A DNA stretch of 64,000 nt. Source: Cocos nucifera. Its lineage: Eukaryota; Streptophyta; Magnoliopsida; Arecales; Arecaceae. A model generated the notes under the pieces. That model was not told the DNA's origin. It saw only the letters and a program-made list of their open reading frames with translations, and searched no databases. A program made the position numbers and the translations under genes. Location: NCBI GenBank assembly GCA_006176705.1, contig QRFJ01002299.1, forward strand, positions 1 through 64,000. The letters run 5' to 3'. Below are positions 10,391 to 20,765 of the stretch, in pieces; positions within the stretch are counted from its first letter, which is position 1; the number at the start of each line of letters is the position of its first letter.

Positions 10391-11460
10391 AAGAACCTTG
10401 AAGAAGAGCATGCAACGTTCAGCCAACCTTGAGACGAAATGATTTAGGGATGCCACCCTCCCGGCCAGGCGCTGAACTTCCTTGATCGTCTTTGGAGTGG
10501 TCATTTCCCTAATAGCTCGGATTTTTTGGGGGTTTGCTTCGATTCCTCGCTTTGACACCATGAACCCAATAAATTTTCCAGAGGTTACGCAAAAGGCGCA
10601 TTTGGTTGGGTTCAACTTCATCTTGTGCTTCCTAAGTGCACCGAAGGTGTCTTCAAGATCGGCCAGATGGTCTGTTGAAGTTCGGCTTTTGACAAGCATG
10701 TCATCTACGTACACCTCCATGTTGCGGCCGATTTGCTCTTTGAAAATTTTATTGACCAAACGCTGGTACGTTGCCCCCGCGTTCTTGAGTCCAAAAGGCA
10801 TGACTTTGTAGCAATAAAAACCTCGGTTAGTAATGAAGGTGGTCTTTTCTTCATCTTCAGGCGCCATGCGTATCTGGTTGTAACCAGAAAAGGCATCCAT
10901 AAAGGTGAGGAGCTCATGACCCGAGGTTGCATCCACCAACTGATCGATCCTGGGCAGGGGATAACTATCCTTTGGACAGGCTTTGTTCAGCTTTTTGAAG
11001 TCGACGCACATCCTCCACTTGTTGTTTATCTTTTTGACAAGAACCATGTTCGAAACCCAGGTCGGGTAGTGAACTTCCCGGATTAGTCCGGCTTTAAGGA
11101 GTTTATCTACTTCTTCAGCGATCACTTTCTGCCTCTCCGGGGCATGCTAGCGTAGCTTTTCTCTTACCGGCCGGTGTTTCGGGTCGATGGCCAGCCGATG
11201 TTCCATGACCTCGACATCGATTCCTGGCATATCCGCTGGGATCCAAGCGAAGACGTCCGTGTTTCTGCTGAGGAAAGCGACGAGCTGCTCCCGAACCTCG
11301 ATTTCCAGGTTGGAATCGATCTGCACCATATGCTCCGCGCTTCCATCATTCAAGGACACAGAGACGAGGTCCTCTGCCGGCTCAACCCGTTCTTCATTGA
11401 GGTCGTCACAGACGTCCAGCCCATCAACAAGATAGGGGTCGGGCCGATCTCTCTTATGCA
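10391..11460 (-). pseudogene. reverse transcriptase of Tat element 1
   Basis: Copies element RNA to DNA. In one minus frame I see, in order, VFAWIPADMPGI (about 11215-11250), GLIREVHYPTWVSNMVLVKK (about 11030-11090), WRMCVDFKKLNKACPKD (about 10970-11020), FMDAFSGYNQI (about 10880-10910), FGLKNAGATYQR (about 10770-10805), the active site YVDDMLVKS (about 10690-10720), CAFCVTSGKFIGFMVS (about 10550-10600) and VQRLAGRVASL (about 10450-10485). The catalytic Asp-Asp pair is intact. TAG at 11147 breaks the link to the preceding segment. The frame matches that of the protease upstream, consistent with one original polyprotein. Confidence 0.93.
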
Positions 11461-11984
11461 AGGTGATCGAGTAACAATACCTTGCTAGAGCCTAGTCTCC
11501 TCTGACTTCTCCAACCCCATGGCTCATAGGGAACTTCATCTTCAAGTAATAAGTCGATACCACCGTCCGGAGTGCATTTAAACCAGGTCGGCCGAGGATC
11601 GCATTATAGACGGACGGAATCTTTACAACTAGGAAGTCGACCCGAGCCTTGGCTTGCTTTGGGTGCTGCCCTGCTGCTATAGTCAAAGTTATGATACCTT
11701 CGAATGGTACAGTGTTGCCAACAAATTCGATTAGCAGAGAATTCATCAGCCCTAATCGATCGTCAGGTAGGAACATTTTTGAGAAAGCATCGTAAAACAA
11801 CACATCAGCTGAGCTTCCATTATCTACGAGAATGCGGCGTACATCGTAATCAGTAATATTCAGCGAAACTACAACCGCGTCGTTATGTGGAAATTGGATT
11901 CCCTGGCCATCCTCCTCAGTGAAGGCTACAGGCTCCATAATCCTCCATTTCTTCATCGATCCTTTGAGCCTACTGGCTTCCTTT
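11461..11984 (-). pseudogene. aspartic protease of Tat element 1
   Basis: Processes the gag-pol polyprotein. The open stretch 11492-11956 includes the active-site motif VDNGSSADVLF (about 11800-11835; Asn where many retroviral-type proteases have Thr) and the second conserved block AILGRPGLN (about 11575-11605). It is preceded by MEPVAFTEEDGQGI, the usual Tat entry to the protease. TAG at 11492 separates it from the segment before reverse transcriptase; element 2 has CAA (Gln) at the matching codon. It shares the frame of reverse transcriptase, while gag is in another frame. Confidence 0.88.
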
Positions 11985-13640
11985 TACCGAGGTCCTCCTA
12001 AGATAGTGTTGATGATGCCAATAGCGGCCGATCCTCTTGTTGGTTTTCCCCACTTGGCGGTATCGTTCTCGGCCGATCTTCCACCTCCTCAGGCCATCTT
12101 CGAAGAAATCGGCTTAGTCTGCCTCGCCTGACGAGCTCTTCAATCTCATCCTGGAGTTGAATGCACTCCTCAGTGTCATGACCGTGGTCGCGATGGTAAA
12201 GGCAGAACTTGTTGGAATTACGCTTGTAAGGGTGGGAACGCATTCTCTCTGGTCTTGGAAGCCGTTCTTGGATCTCCATCAGAACTTGAGTCTTCGGGGT
12301 GTTAAGGGGGGTGTAGCTATGAAATCATCATCGTTGGGGAGAACTTCGGTGCTGAGGAGAACCTCGGCGCATCCTTCCATCAGGGCTTCCCCGCTTCCAA
12401 GCTTGAGGAGGAGTCCGGGCTTGCTCACGATCGGGGGAGTCCGGGAGCGCAGCCGAGCTTTAGTCCACTTCCTTTCTTCGACGGATCTATCTAGCCTGTC
12501 GATTAGCCGCTTGCCGCTGACTTCACCATCCTTAGCCTCGAAAGCCTCCTCTGCCCGAACATAACTTTCAGCTCGAGCCAGCATGTCGGCAAAGTCCCTG
12601 GGAGGCTTCTTTTCCAGGAAGAACAATAGATCGTTCTTCTGAAGGCCGCTTTTGAGAGCGGCCATGGCGACCGACTGGTCCATGTCCCAAACCTCTAGCG
12701 CAGCAATATTAAATCGAGAAATGAAAGCCCGGATGGATTCCCCCTCTTTCTGCTTGATAGCCATTAGGGAGTCCGAACTTCGGCGTGGACGCCGACTACT
12801 AACGAAATGGGCCGCGAATTATCGACTCATTTGGTCAAACGACAGGATGGTATTCGGCTTGAGTGCCGAGTACCAGTTCCTGGTGGCTCCTTTAAGAGTA
12901 GAGGGAAAAGCCCAGCACAGGATGGCATCTGGCGTGCCATGGAGCAGCATCATCATCCGAAAGGCTTCCAAGTGGTCGACCGGATCAGTGGTCCCATCAT
13001 AGCTCTCGAACTGTGGGAGTTTGAAGTTCGGCGGGACTGGTTCTTGCATAATTTTTTGTGAGAATGGAGGGTCGATTCGGATCTCATTACCGTATGAGGA
13101 AGGGGCGTGCCAGAGTTCTTCGATTCATCGGCTCATTTCTAAGAGCCTTTGATCCAGAAGATCTTCATGGCCTCTTATCTCCAAAGTCTTCTTGCTAGAC
13201 GGATAAAATGCTTCTCCCTGGGATGAGCTGTAGTTCGAACAAGGGCTCTCCTTTTGTTGCTTTCCTTTTCCGGGGATTGGAGGTCGGGTAGCCCATATCG
13301 ATTGCCTTTGGATCGGACCACTCGACTCTGGAGAATTTTGCACCGATTGGTCTGGTACTGCAGCTGGCTGATGCATGGCCTACACCGCCTGAATTGCCTC
13401 AGTAAGACCACGGACCTGCTGGACGAGCAGGTTGAACTGTTCAACATCTACTGCGGCCTGGACCGCCGGGGTTGGAGCGGTAGTGGACGTACCCGGACGG
13501 GATCGGGCCGTGGATGCCGTCGATCATCGGGTTGCGGAATGAGCCTGAGTCATTACGATCGGAGCAGGAGCGGATGGACTCAAACGAGATCGGGTCACGG
13601 AGGCCGTCGATCTTCGGGTGGAGGCTCTCCTGGGGGGCAT
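11985..13640 (-). pseudogene. gag of Tat element 1
   Basis: Structural particle protein. I place the start at 13640, where MPPRRASTRRS begins; element 3 has a matching MPPKKAS at 62385. Then come FNLLVQQVRGLTEAIQ (about 13390-13440), the retrotransposon gag core (FKLPQFESYDGTTDPVDHLE at about 12970-13030, LKGATRNWYSALK at about 12860-12900, AFISRFNIAALEVWDMDQSV at about 12670-12730, FADMLARAESYVRAEEAF at about 12540-12595) and a C-terminal FCLYHRDHGHDTEECIQLQ metal-knuckle-like motif (about 12145-12200). In-frame stops break the N-terminal part and a frameshift near 12280 separates core and knuckle. Confidence 0.85.
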
Positions 13641-13750
13641 CTTTTTCCTTTGGAAGGGAATTTAACTTAAGAAGAAGAAAGATCTATCGAGTACTCCTTT
13701 AAGAACAAAGGAACTCTGGCCTTCTTTAAGAGAAGAATCTTTACCGGTAT

Positions 13751-13769
13751 GCCCTCCTTCTAGCGCCAA
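13751..13769 (-). promoter_or_regulatory. primer binding site region of Tat element 1
   Basis: Just inside the 5' LTR the minus strand reads TTGGCGCTAGAAGGAGGGC. TTGGYGCTAGA is shared with elements 2 and 3 at the same place, so it is the likely primer site. I cannot name the tRNA from sequence alone. Confidence 0.6.
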
Positions 13770-13987
13770 TCTGTTGATGCAGAAACTTATCATCACCGGA
13801 GTTGAGGCCGAAGAGGCTGCCGCCGGGGACCTGCAAAATAAAGTCTCGCTCGGAACCGGTGGGGGGTGGCTCCGGCAAGACCCTCCGATGCTCAAGTTAG
13901 TTTCTATCAACAGGAATGGAGTACTCGATGGAGTATAGAGGAGAAGAAAAGGGTTTTCAGAACCTGGCTTCAGTGTATTCAGAGGGT

Positions 13988-13996
13988 CCTTTTATA
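13988..13996 (-). promoter_or_regulatory. TATA box candidate of the element 1 promoter
   Basis: The minus strand reads TATAAAAGG in the 5' LTR, conserved in the other LTR, with similar TATAAAAG words in the LTRs at 20981-20988 and 62717-62724. It would position transcription through gag. Confidence 0.5.
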
Positions 13997-14076
13997 GAGG
14001 GAGCTTGTTGTAACCGTCTTGGTTAATGGGCGTCGTAATTTCTTGATCAATGCCGATCGTTATTGTCGATAAATAC

Positions 14077-14128
14077 CGATCGTTATTGTCGATCATTATT
14101 GTCGATCGTTATTGCCGATCGTTATTGC
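14077..14128 (+). repeat. 13-base microrepeat in LTR, four copies
   Basis: CGATCGTTATTGT/C units in tandem, one copy fewer than in the partner LTR. Confidence 0.85.
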
Positions 14129-14818
14129 CAATAAATGCCGATCGTCATTGTCGTGTAACCGTAGCAAGATCGCCCGCAGTAATCCATCATAAGGAGTTCG
14201 GCCATGAAGAAGCTCATCCACTGAAGAAGTCTGTAGGGAGCCCGGCTTCCTTAGAAGCTCGGTCGTTGGAGGGTTCCATAAAGAGTCCGGCTTCCTTAGA
14301 AGCTCGACCCGAGAGGAAGCTTTGGGGGGAGTTCGGCTCTTGCAAGCATCTGGCTGTAACGACGTAAAGATAGTTCAGCTTTTGCAGGAGTCTGACCGAA
14401 GCTCGACAATTGAATAATCAGAAGTAGTTCGGTAGCTAAGTAGTTCGACCCGCTGCCGACTGCTGAGGAGTTCGGGCGCTGGTTGTCCGAAGGAGCTCGT
14501 CCGGTCGAAAGAATGGTCGCTTAAGGAGTTCGGCCGCTGGGAGTATGAAGCTCGGCCGCTTGAGAGTTCGATCGGTTTGAAGGACTTCGACTAAGGTTCG
14601 GCCGCTGAGAAGTTCGGTCGGATGTAGGAGTTCGGCCGAGGAGGCGACCGCTTGAGGCCCGACCGAGGGAGGGTTCGGTCCTGTCACTGGGAGTTTGAGG
14701 AGCTCGGTCGTTAGGCAATTCGGCTGAAGCCCGTCCGTGGAATCTCTTCTACGGCCACTAGTCGCATCGGGCTGAGCATCAAACTAGACTTTGGCAGGAG
14801 CGGGGTTTATCCCCAACA

Positions 14819-14823
14819 CTACT
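14819..14823. repeat. target site duplication CTACT, right copy
   Basis: Exact match to 6044-6048. Removing element 1 and one copy restores a continuous repeat unit, GTTAACCTACTATTTAAGAA. Confidence 0.9.
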
Positions 14824-15110
14824 ATTTAAGAACTGAAGGCTTTTATATACCTTATAAGGATCTTCACCCATATCAGGATGAGGTTCTTCTCCTATTCCTG
14901 ACATGGTTAACCTCCTATTTAAGAATCAAAGATCTTTATATCCCTCAAAGATTTTGAACCACATCAAGACAAGATCCTCCTTCTGACGTGGTTAACCTCC
15001 TGTTTAAGAACCAAAGGTATTCACCCATGCTAGGATGAGATTCTCCTCCTACTCCTAATGTGGTTAACCTCTTATTTAAGAACTGGAGGACTTCATATTC
15101 TACTTTATTT
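14824..15110 (-). repeat. 3' UTR degenerate tandem repeats of element 2, right part
   Basis: Units with GGTTAACCTCCTATTTAAGAA and a GATGAG...CTCCTATTCCT core continue those of 5704-6048. Inverted repeats flank the core, for example 14869-14878 with 14896-14905. Confidence 0.8.
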
Positions 15111-15211
15111 AAAAATGAAGCTCGGCTTGTCTATTTCCTGCTATAACTCAATTTGCAAAAGAGACAAGAATGCTAAAATAAAGAATTTTTATTGAAATAT
15201 GGTTATCGATA

Positions 15212-16430
15212 GTATATTCATAGATTTTCTGAATTTCAAGGTCGGGATAGTGTAGCACCTCCAAGCTCCTTTATGCAATAAATTTTGAATCGAACAACTT
15301 CCTCGACTTCATATGGACCTTTCCAGTTTAGAGCAAGCTTGCCTTGATTTTATGGTTGAAAAATCTTCGATCGATGCAGCACTAGATCTTTGATCTTGAA
15401 AGTTTTACTTCTGACCCTTGAATTATAGTATTGAGATATTTTTTGCCTGTAGGTTCCCATCCGAATTTAGGCTTTTTTCCATTTTTCTTTTAGTAGATCA
15501 AGATTAGCTCTGAGATCTTATGAATTATTTTACTCATCGAAGTTCTCCACTCGCACTAAGAGAAATCCAAGTTTGACCAAAATGACCGCTTCAGTCCCAA
15601 AGGCTAAAGCAAAAGGAGTTTCTCCAATAGGCAATCTTTAAATGGTTCTGTAAGCCCAAAGTATACAATAGAGTTTGTCTATCCATGTTTCTTTCACTCA
15701 CTTAAGTTTTGCTTTTATTTCTTACAGCAGAGTTCTATTGGTTATCTCAGCCTCGCTATTTATTTGAGGATGTACAATAGATGTGAAATGATGAAAAATA
15801 TTTAAGTCCTTATAGAATTCAGCAAACTTGCCCCTGCGAACTGGTGCCCATTGTCAGTGATCAATATTTAGGGTAGACCAAATCTGCACACTATTGATTT
15901 TTAAATAAATCTTGTACTTTAGCTTCAGTAATTTTTGCTAAGGGTTCGATCTCAACCCATTTTGTGAAGTAGTCTACTACCATCAGGAGAAATTTTCGCT
16001 ATCCAGATGCTATAGAAAATGATCCAAGTATGTCCGTTCTCTACTATGCAAATGGCCATGGAGCACTTAAGGGTGTGAGCAAGGAGATCGGTTGCCTTTG
16101 GACATTGGCATTTCTTTGACATCGATCATATTTTCTCACATAGTCTACTATATCTTGCTACATGATCGACCAATAATATCCTTGCCATAGTAGCTTGTAG
16201 GACAATGATCTGGCTCTAAGATGGTTTCCATATATTACTTCATGAACTTTCCTCTGCGTATAATCGATTTCAAATGGTTGAAGGCATTTGAGAAGTGGCA
16301 AGAAATAAGACCTCTTGTATAGCTTGTTCTCATACAAGATGTAGCAAAAGGCCTGATTTTTCAACTTTCGAGCTTCTTTGGAATCTCTGGAAAGGATGCC
16401 ATCTTTGAAATATAGCACTAATGGATCGAT
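15212..16430 (-). pseudogene. integrase remnant of element 2
   Basis: Collinear with the integrase of element 1. The best stretch, 16158-16418, keeps YENKLYKRSYFLPLLKCLQP and HEVIYGNHLRARSL, the start of the HHCC region. Further on I can align the pieces for LWAYRTI and GETPF (about 15610-15660), the latter with AGA Arg where element 1 has a stop. Numerous stops and indels interrupt the core. It supports the same domain order and gives a useful outgroup for mutations in element 1. Confidence 0.75.
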
Positions 16431-17440
16431 CCAGGTAGGCTCATGGTCTACTTATATTACTATTTGAGGTACCTCTAAGCTTGACTATTGAAGAACTTCA
16501 AAGAAAACTTCTTTCGACAACTTGTTTGGGGCTAAAGTAGCCAATTTGGATAAAAAATCAGCTCTAGAATTCTCTGCTCTCAGGACCTACTGAATACAAC
16601 TATGAAAAGATGAAGTCAAACTTTTCACTTTGTCTAAATATTTCTTCATGCTTTTCCCTCGAGCTTCATAGCTACCATTGACATGCCCTACCACCAACTA
16701 CGAATCATTGTAGATTTTCAAATGATCTATCCCTAGTTCCTTGGATATTTTTAGTCCTGTGATCAGAGCTTCATATTCTGCTTCATTTTTTATGGCAGAA
16801 AATTTAAAGCACAGCGCATATTTAGCAACAACCCCTTCTGGATTGATAAAAATTAAACCCTCTCTTGCCCCGAAGGAATTAGATGAGCCATCAACATATA
16901 AAGCCCAGAAATCTTTAAGAAGATCTACTCTCTCTTTAGGAAAGTTCGGCTGAAAATAAGGAGTGCCAACTTCCTATTGCTCAAACTCGGCTGGATCTAA
17001 AATGGTGCATTCTATTATAAAGTATGCCAATATTTGAGCTTTAATAGATGGCCGAGGTTAAAACTTGATATCAAATTCGATGAGCTCGATTGTCCATTTT
17101 GTTATTCTTTTAGAAGTATCTAGCTAATGAAGAATTGCTTTTATGGGTTGATCTATGAGAAGTGTCACCGTATGCCATTAGAAATAAAGTCGAAGCTTCC
17201 TAGCTACAATCAACAAACTATATATTAGCTTTTCTAATTTGGTAGACCTAGTTTCTACATCTCTCAGAACTTGGCTTATGTAGTAGATCGATCTTTGTAC
17301 TTTATTCTCCTCCCTAACTAGGACAGCTCCAATGGCTGTAGGAGATACTGCCAGATACAAGAACAACTCTTCGTCGGGTTTGGGCTTGGCAAGGAGGGGA
17401 GGTGAGCTAAGGAACTCTTTAGTTCTTCAAAGGCTTGCTG
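16431..17440 (-). pseudogene. archaeal-type and first RNase H remnants of element 2
   Basis: Minus frames match both RNase H regions of element 1. The first is seen at 17178-17366 as FLYLAVSPTAIGAVLVREE and SIYYISQVLRDVE, again without the usual catalytic Asp in the first block. The second lies around 16500-16960. A TAA at 17178 sits at the same codon as the TAG at 10092 in element 1. Confidence 0.7.
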
Positions 17441-18560
17441 ACATTCAGGGATCCAGTAGAAGTTCTTTGATTGTTTGAGCACTTGAAAGAAGGGCATGCA
17501 TCATTTCGCTGATCTTGAAACCAAATGCTTCGAAGCCATGATCTTTTCCATCAGGCACTAAACTTCTTTTATTGTCTTGGGAATAGTCATCTCTTGGATG
17601 GCCCGAATCTTCTCTGGGTTTGCCTCGATGCCGTGCCTCGGCACCATGAATTTCAAAAACTTTTCTAAAGTCACCCCAAAAGTGCATTTAGTTGGGTTCA
17701 GCTTTATTTTGTACTTTTGAAGAGTGTTGAATATCTCTTTTAAGTCAGCAATGTGATTTCTTGAAGATCAACTTTTGATAAGCATATCATCTATATAAAC
17801 CTACATATTGTGATTGATCTACTCCTTGATGATTTTATTTATCAGGTGCTGATAAGTTGCACCAACATTTTTGAGTCCAGAGGGCATAACCCAATAATAA
17901 TAAAGACCATTGTCAGTAATAAAAATAGTTTTTTCTTCATCTTCAGGTGCTATCTAGATTTGGTTATAGCTAGAGAAGGCATCCATGAAAGTGAGGAGCT
18001 CATGGCCCGAGGTTGCATCCACTAGTTAATCAATTCTAGATAGAGGATAGTTGTCCTTCAAGCAGGTCTTATTCAGATCAGTGAAGTCTATGCATATCCT
18101 CCATTTACCATTTGCCTTCTTGACAAGACTATGTTTGCAATCCAATCCAAGTAGGATACCTCCTTTATGAACTCGATTTTAAGGAGCTCGTCCACCTCAT
18201 CCATGATTGTCTACTACTGCTCTGATGCAAAACTATGCTTCTTTTGCTTCATAGGTCAATGCTTGTGATCCACACTCAGACGATGTTCCATTATCTCTAC
18301 ATCAATCCCAGGCATATCTGAAGAAATTCAAGCAAAAACATGAGCATTTCTCCATAGAAAAGCGACGCGCTACCTTTTAACTTCTTCCTCTAAATTGAAG
18401 CAAATCTGAGCTGTATGGTCCTTATTCCCATCATTTAAGAAAACTGAAACAAGATCATCAATTGGTCCTCCTTGCTCCTCAGTCAAATCATCACGAACAT
18501 CAAGCACATCCACTAGATAGGGGTTGGGCTGCCTTCCCCCTTGCAAAGCAATTGTATAAT
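17441..18560 (-). pseudogene. reverse transcriptase remnant of element 2
   Basis: Aligns along its length with the reverse transcriptase of element 1. The active-site segment reads VYIDDMLIKS on the minus strand near 17775-17805, and the region around 17990-18060 corresponds to the DATSGHELLTF block. Multiple stops and frameshifts leave no long open frame. Confidence 0.75.
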
Positions 18561-19070
18561 ACTGTCATACCAGGACTTGATCTCCTTTGACTTTTTTGAC
18601 TCCATGTCCTGTTGGAAATTTCATCTTTAAATAATATATTGATACCACAGCTCAGAGTGCATTTAGCCCAGGTCATCCAAGAATGACATTATAGGCAGAA
18701 GGAGCATTTACTACCAAAAAATCAATCTGAGCCTTAGATTGCCTTGGATACTATCCTGCTACCAAAGGTAAGGTGATTATTCCTTCAACTGGTATAAAGT
18801 TACTGGTGAACCCTACTAATGAAGAATTTAATGGCCCCATACGACTATCAGATATAGATATTTTTAAGAAAGCATCATAAAATAAGATGTTAGTAGAGCT
18901 TCATTATCTACCAAGATATGACGTATATCATAATTTGTAATATTTAAAGAAATAACAACTGCTTCATTATGTGAAAATTGAACCCCTTGTGCATCTTTTT
19001 CAATAAAAGTAATGGGTTCTTCAGTCCTCTGTTTCTTTGCTGGCTCTGTCGATCCACCAGCCTCCTCTTG
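18561..19070 (-). pseudogene. protease remnant of element 2
   Basis: Collinear with 11461-11984 of element 1; the same order of words is found, for example the segments matching LGRPGLNALR (about 18650-18690) and QGVQFSHNEAVV (about 18955-18990). Small deletions near the active-site region (about 18880-18910) break the frame. Confidence 0.65.
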
Positions 19071-20641
19071 TCGATATCCTCCAATGATTATATTGATGAA
19101 TCCAAGTGGGGGCCGATCTTCTTGTAGTTCTTCCCTCTGAAGCGATTTCGGCTATGGGAGAGCCCTCGATCGATCCTCCCTTCTTTCAGCCTGACATCGT
19201 AAAAAATGGTCTAGTCGAACTCATCTGATTAGCTTCTTAATTTCATCCTGAACCTGGATACATTCTTCAATATCGTGACCATGGTTATGATGGTGCAGGC
19301 AATACTTATTAGGATTATACCTATTTGGATGAGACATCAATCTTTTTGATCTCGATAGTTGCTCCTTGATCTCCATCAGCACTTGAGTTTTTGGAGTATT
19401 TAGGAAAGAATAGTTGTAAAATCTTCTAAAAAGAGGGTTTCCCGCATCCTTCTATCCAAACTTCTTAGCTGATGGGCCTGAGGTGGAGTCTGGGCTCATC
19501 TATGTTAATGAGGGATTCTAGAATGCAGACGAGCCTTACCTAGCTTCTCTACAAGGGTGGGTTTGTTGGATTCTCCCATCTGTCACTCTCCTATGGCTTC
19601 ATCATCTCGAAGCTTAAGAGCTTCTTCAGCTTAGGCATAACCCTTAGCTCGAGCAAGCATGTTAGTGATGTCTCGAGGATACTTCTTCTCTAGCAAGAAG
19701 AGGAGATCATTCTTCAGAAGACCATCCTTCAATACGGCCATAGTAATAGATTGATCCAGATTTTGGACCTTCAGAGCAATAGTATTGAAGTGGCTGACGT
19801 AGGCTCGGATGGATTTTTCTTCCTTCTGCTTGATGTTTATAAGAAAATCCAAGCCCCACCTCTAACATCGGCTGCTGATGAAGTGAGCTACGAACTTGTG
19901 GCTTAGCTGATCGAAGAAATAGATGGTACCTGATTTAAGACCCGAGTACCAGTGTCTTACTATGCCCTTTAGGATGGAGGGAAAAGCTTGGCACAAAATG
20001 GCGTCCGGTGCACCATAGAGTAGTATCATAGTCCGAAAGGTTTTGAGATGGTTGATAGGATCCGAGGTTCCATCATAACTCTCAAACTGGGGGAGTTTGA
20101 AGTTCGGTGAGATTAGCTCCTGCATGATCTGGATGGTGAATGGAGGGTTGGTACAGATATCATCATTGCAGATTGGGGCAACATGGCAAAATTTCTCAAT
20201 CCGCTAGCTCATCTCCTTGAGCTTTTGATCAAGGACATCATCTCGATCATGAATCTCAAAAGATGGCTAGCTTGATAGGGGCAGAGACTTCTAGGAGGTG
20301 GAGTCATGCTCGAAGTAGGGGCTCTTCGCTCTCTATTTTTTCTTTCCTAGGCTCTCTAGTTAGCTTCTTCAGGTGAGCCTTTCTTATGCTAGATCTCGAC
20401 ATTCCGACGATGGTCTTTCCTACGGTGCTGATGCCGGAGCTTGCTGCATGGTCTACACTACTTCTGTGAGGCCCCTCACCTACTATAACAGTAGGTTGAA
20501 CTGGTCCATTCCCACCAATGTTGCTAGTGGAGAAGGTTGGGGTGCAGATGATGGAGCTGGGATTGGTTAATCGATTGGTTCCTGATTGGATCTAGGGGCA
20601 GTGGTGATGGATCATCGAGAAGAAGCTTTCCTGGATGGAAT
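19071..20641 (-). pseudogene. gag remnant of element 2
   Basis: The gag core is visible at 19862-20125 (NFKLPQFESYDGTSDPINHL, AFPSILKGIVRHWYSGLKSG) and 19631-19852 (SIRAYVSHFNTIALKVQNLD, DITNMLARAKGYA). The probable start near 20641 reads ATT CCA TCC AGG AAA, so the start codon itself looks mutated compared with ATG in elements 1 and 3. The frame is broken between the blocks. Confidence 0.75.
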
Positions 20642-20765
20642 TTTATTAAAACAAAATATGAACAAAGAAAAAATAGTAGAAGAAGAGAGGTAAAGGAAAA
20701 TTGCTCCTCGATTGGACACTCCTTTTAGAACAAGGGCTCAGACATCTTTTCTCTAGCACCAATCC

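Larger units (their letters stand above)
6049..14818 (-). mobile_element. Ty3/gypsy Tat-lineage retrotransposon, complete but inactive (element 1)
   Basis: Both LTRs, both CTACT target duplications, gag, protease, reverse transcriptase, RNase H, a second archaeal-type RNase H, integrase, a 3' UTR tandem array and a polypurine tract are present in Tat order on the minus strand, 8770 bases in all. The coding region is broken by several nonsense codons and at least two frameshifts, so the copy cannot move on its own. The LTRs differ at about 20 places in the first 400 bases by my eye count, mostly transitions, so insertion is not very recent. It sits inside the 3' UTR repeats of Tat element 2. 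Confidence 0.95.
13772..14818 (-). repeat. 5' LTR of Tat element 1
   Basis: TGTTGATGCAGAAAC to TTTATCCCCAACA, 1047 bases. It is 14 shorter than the partner: one missing 13-base unit and a 1-base indel near 14040 account for this. A TATAAAAGG candidate is on the minus strand at 13988-13996. Confidence 0.95.

Noticed and set aside
10482..11488. Plus-strand open frames opposite reverse transcriptase and protease
   Set aside because: Shadows of the minus-strand pol frame; composition follows the complementary codons.
12157..13702. Plus-strand open frames opposite gag
   Set aside because: Shadows of gag. Unlike the antisense gene of element 3 they show no domain, introns or promoter.
6049..14818. 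Endogenous plant pararetrovirus instead of a retrotransposon
   Set aside because: Two LTRs, a 5-base target duplication and an integrase with DDE residues establish an LTR retrotransposon; no movement protein seen.
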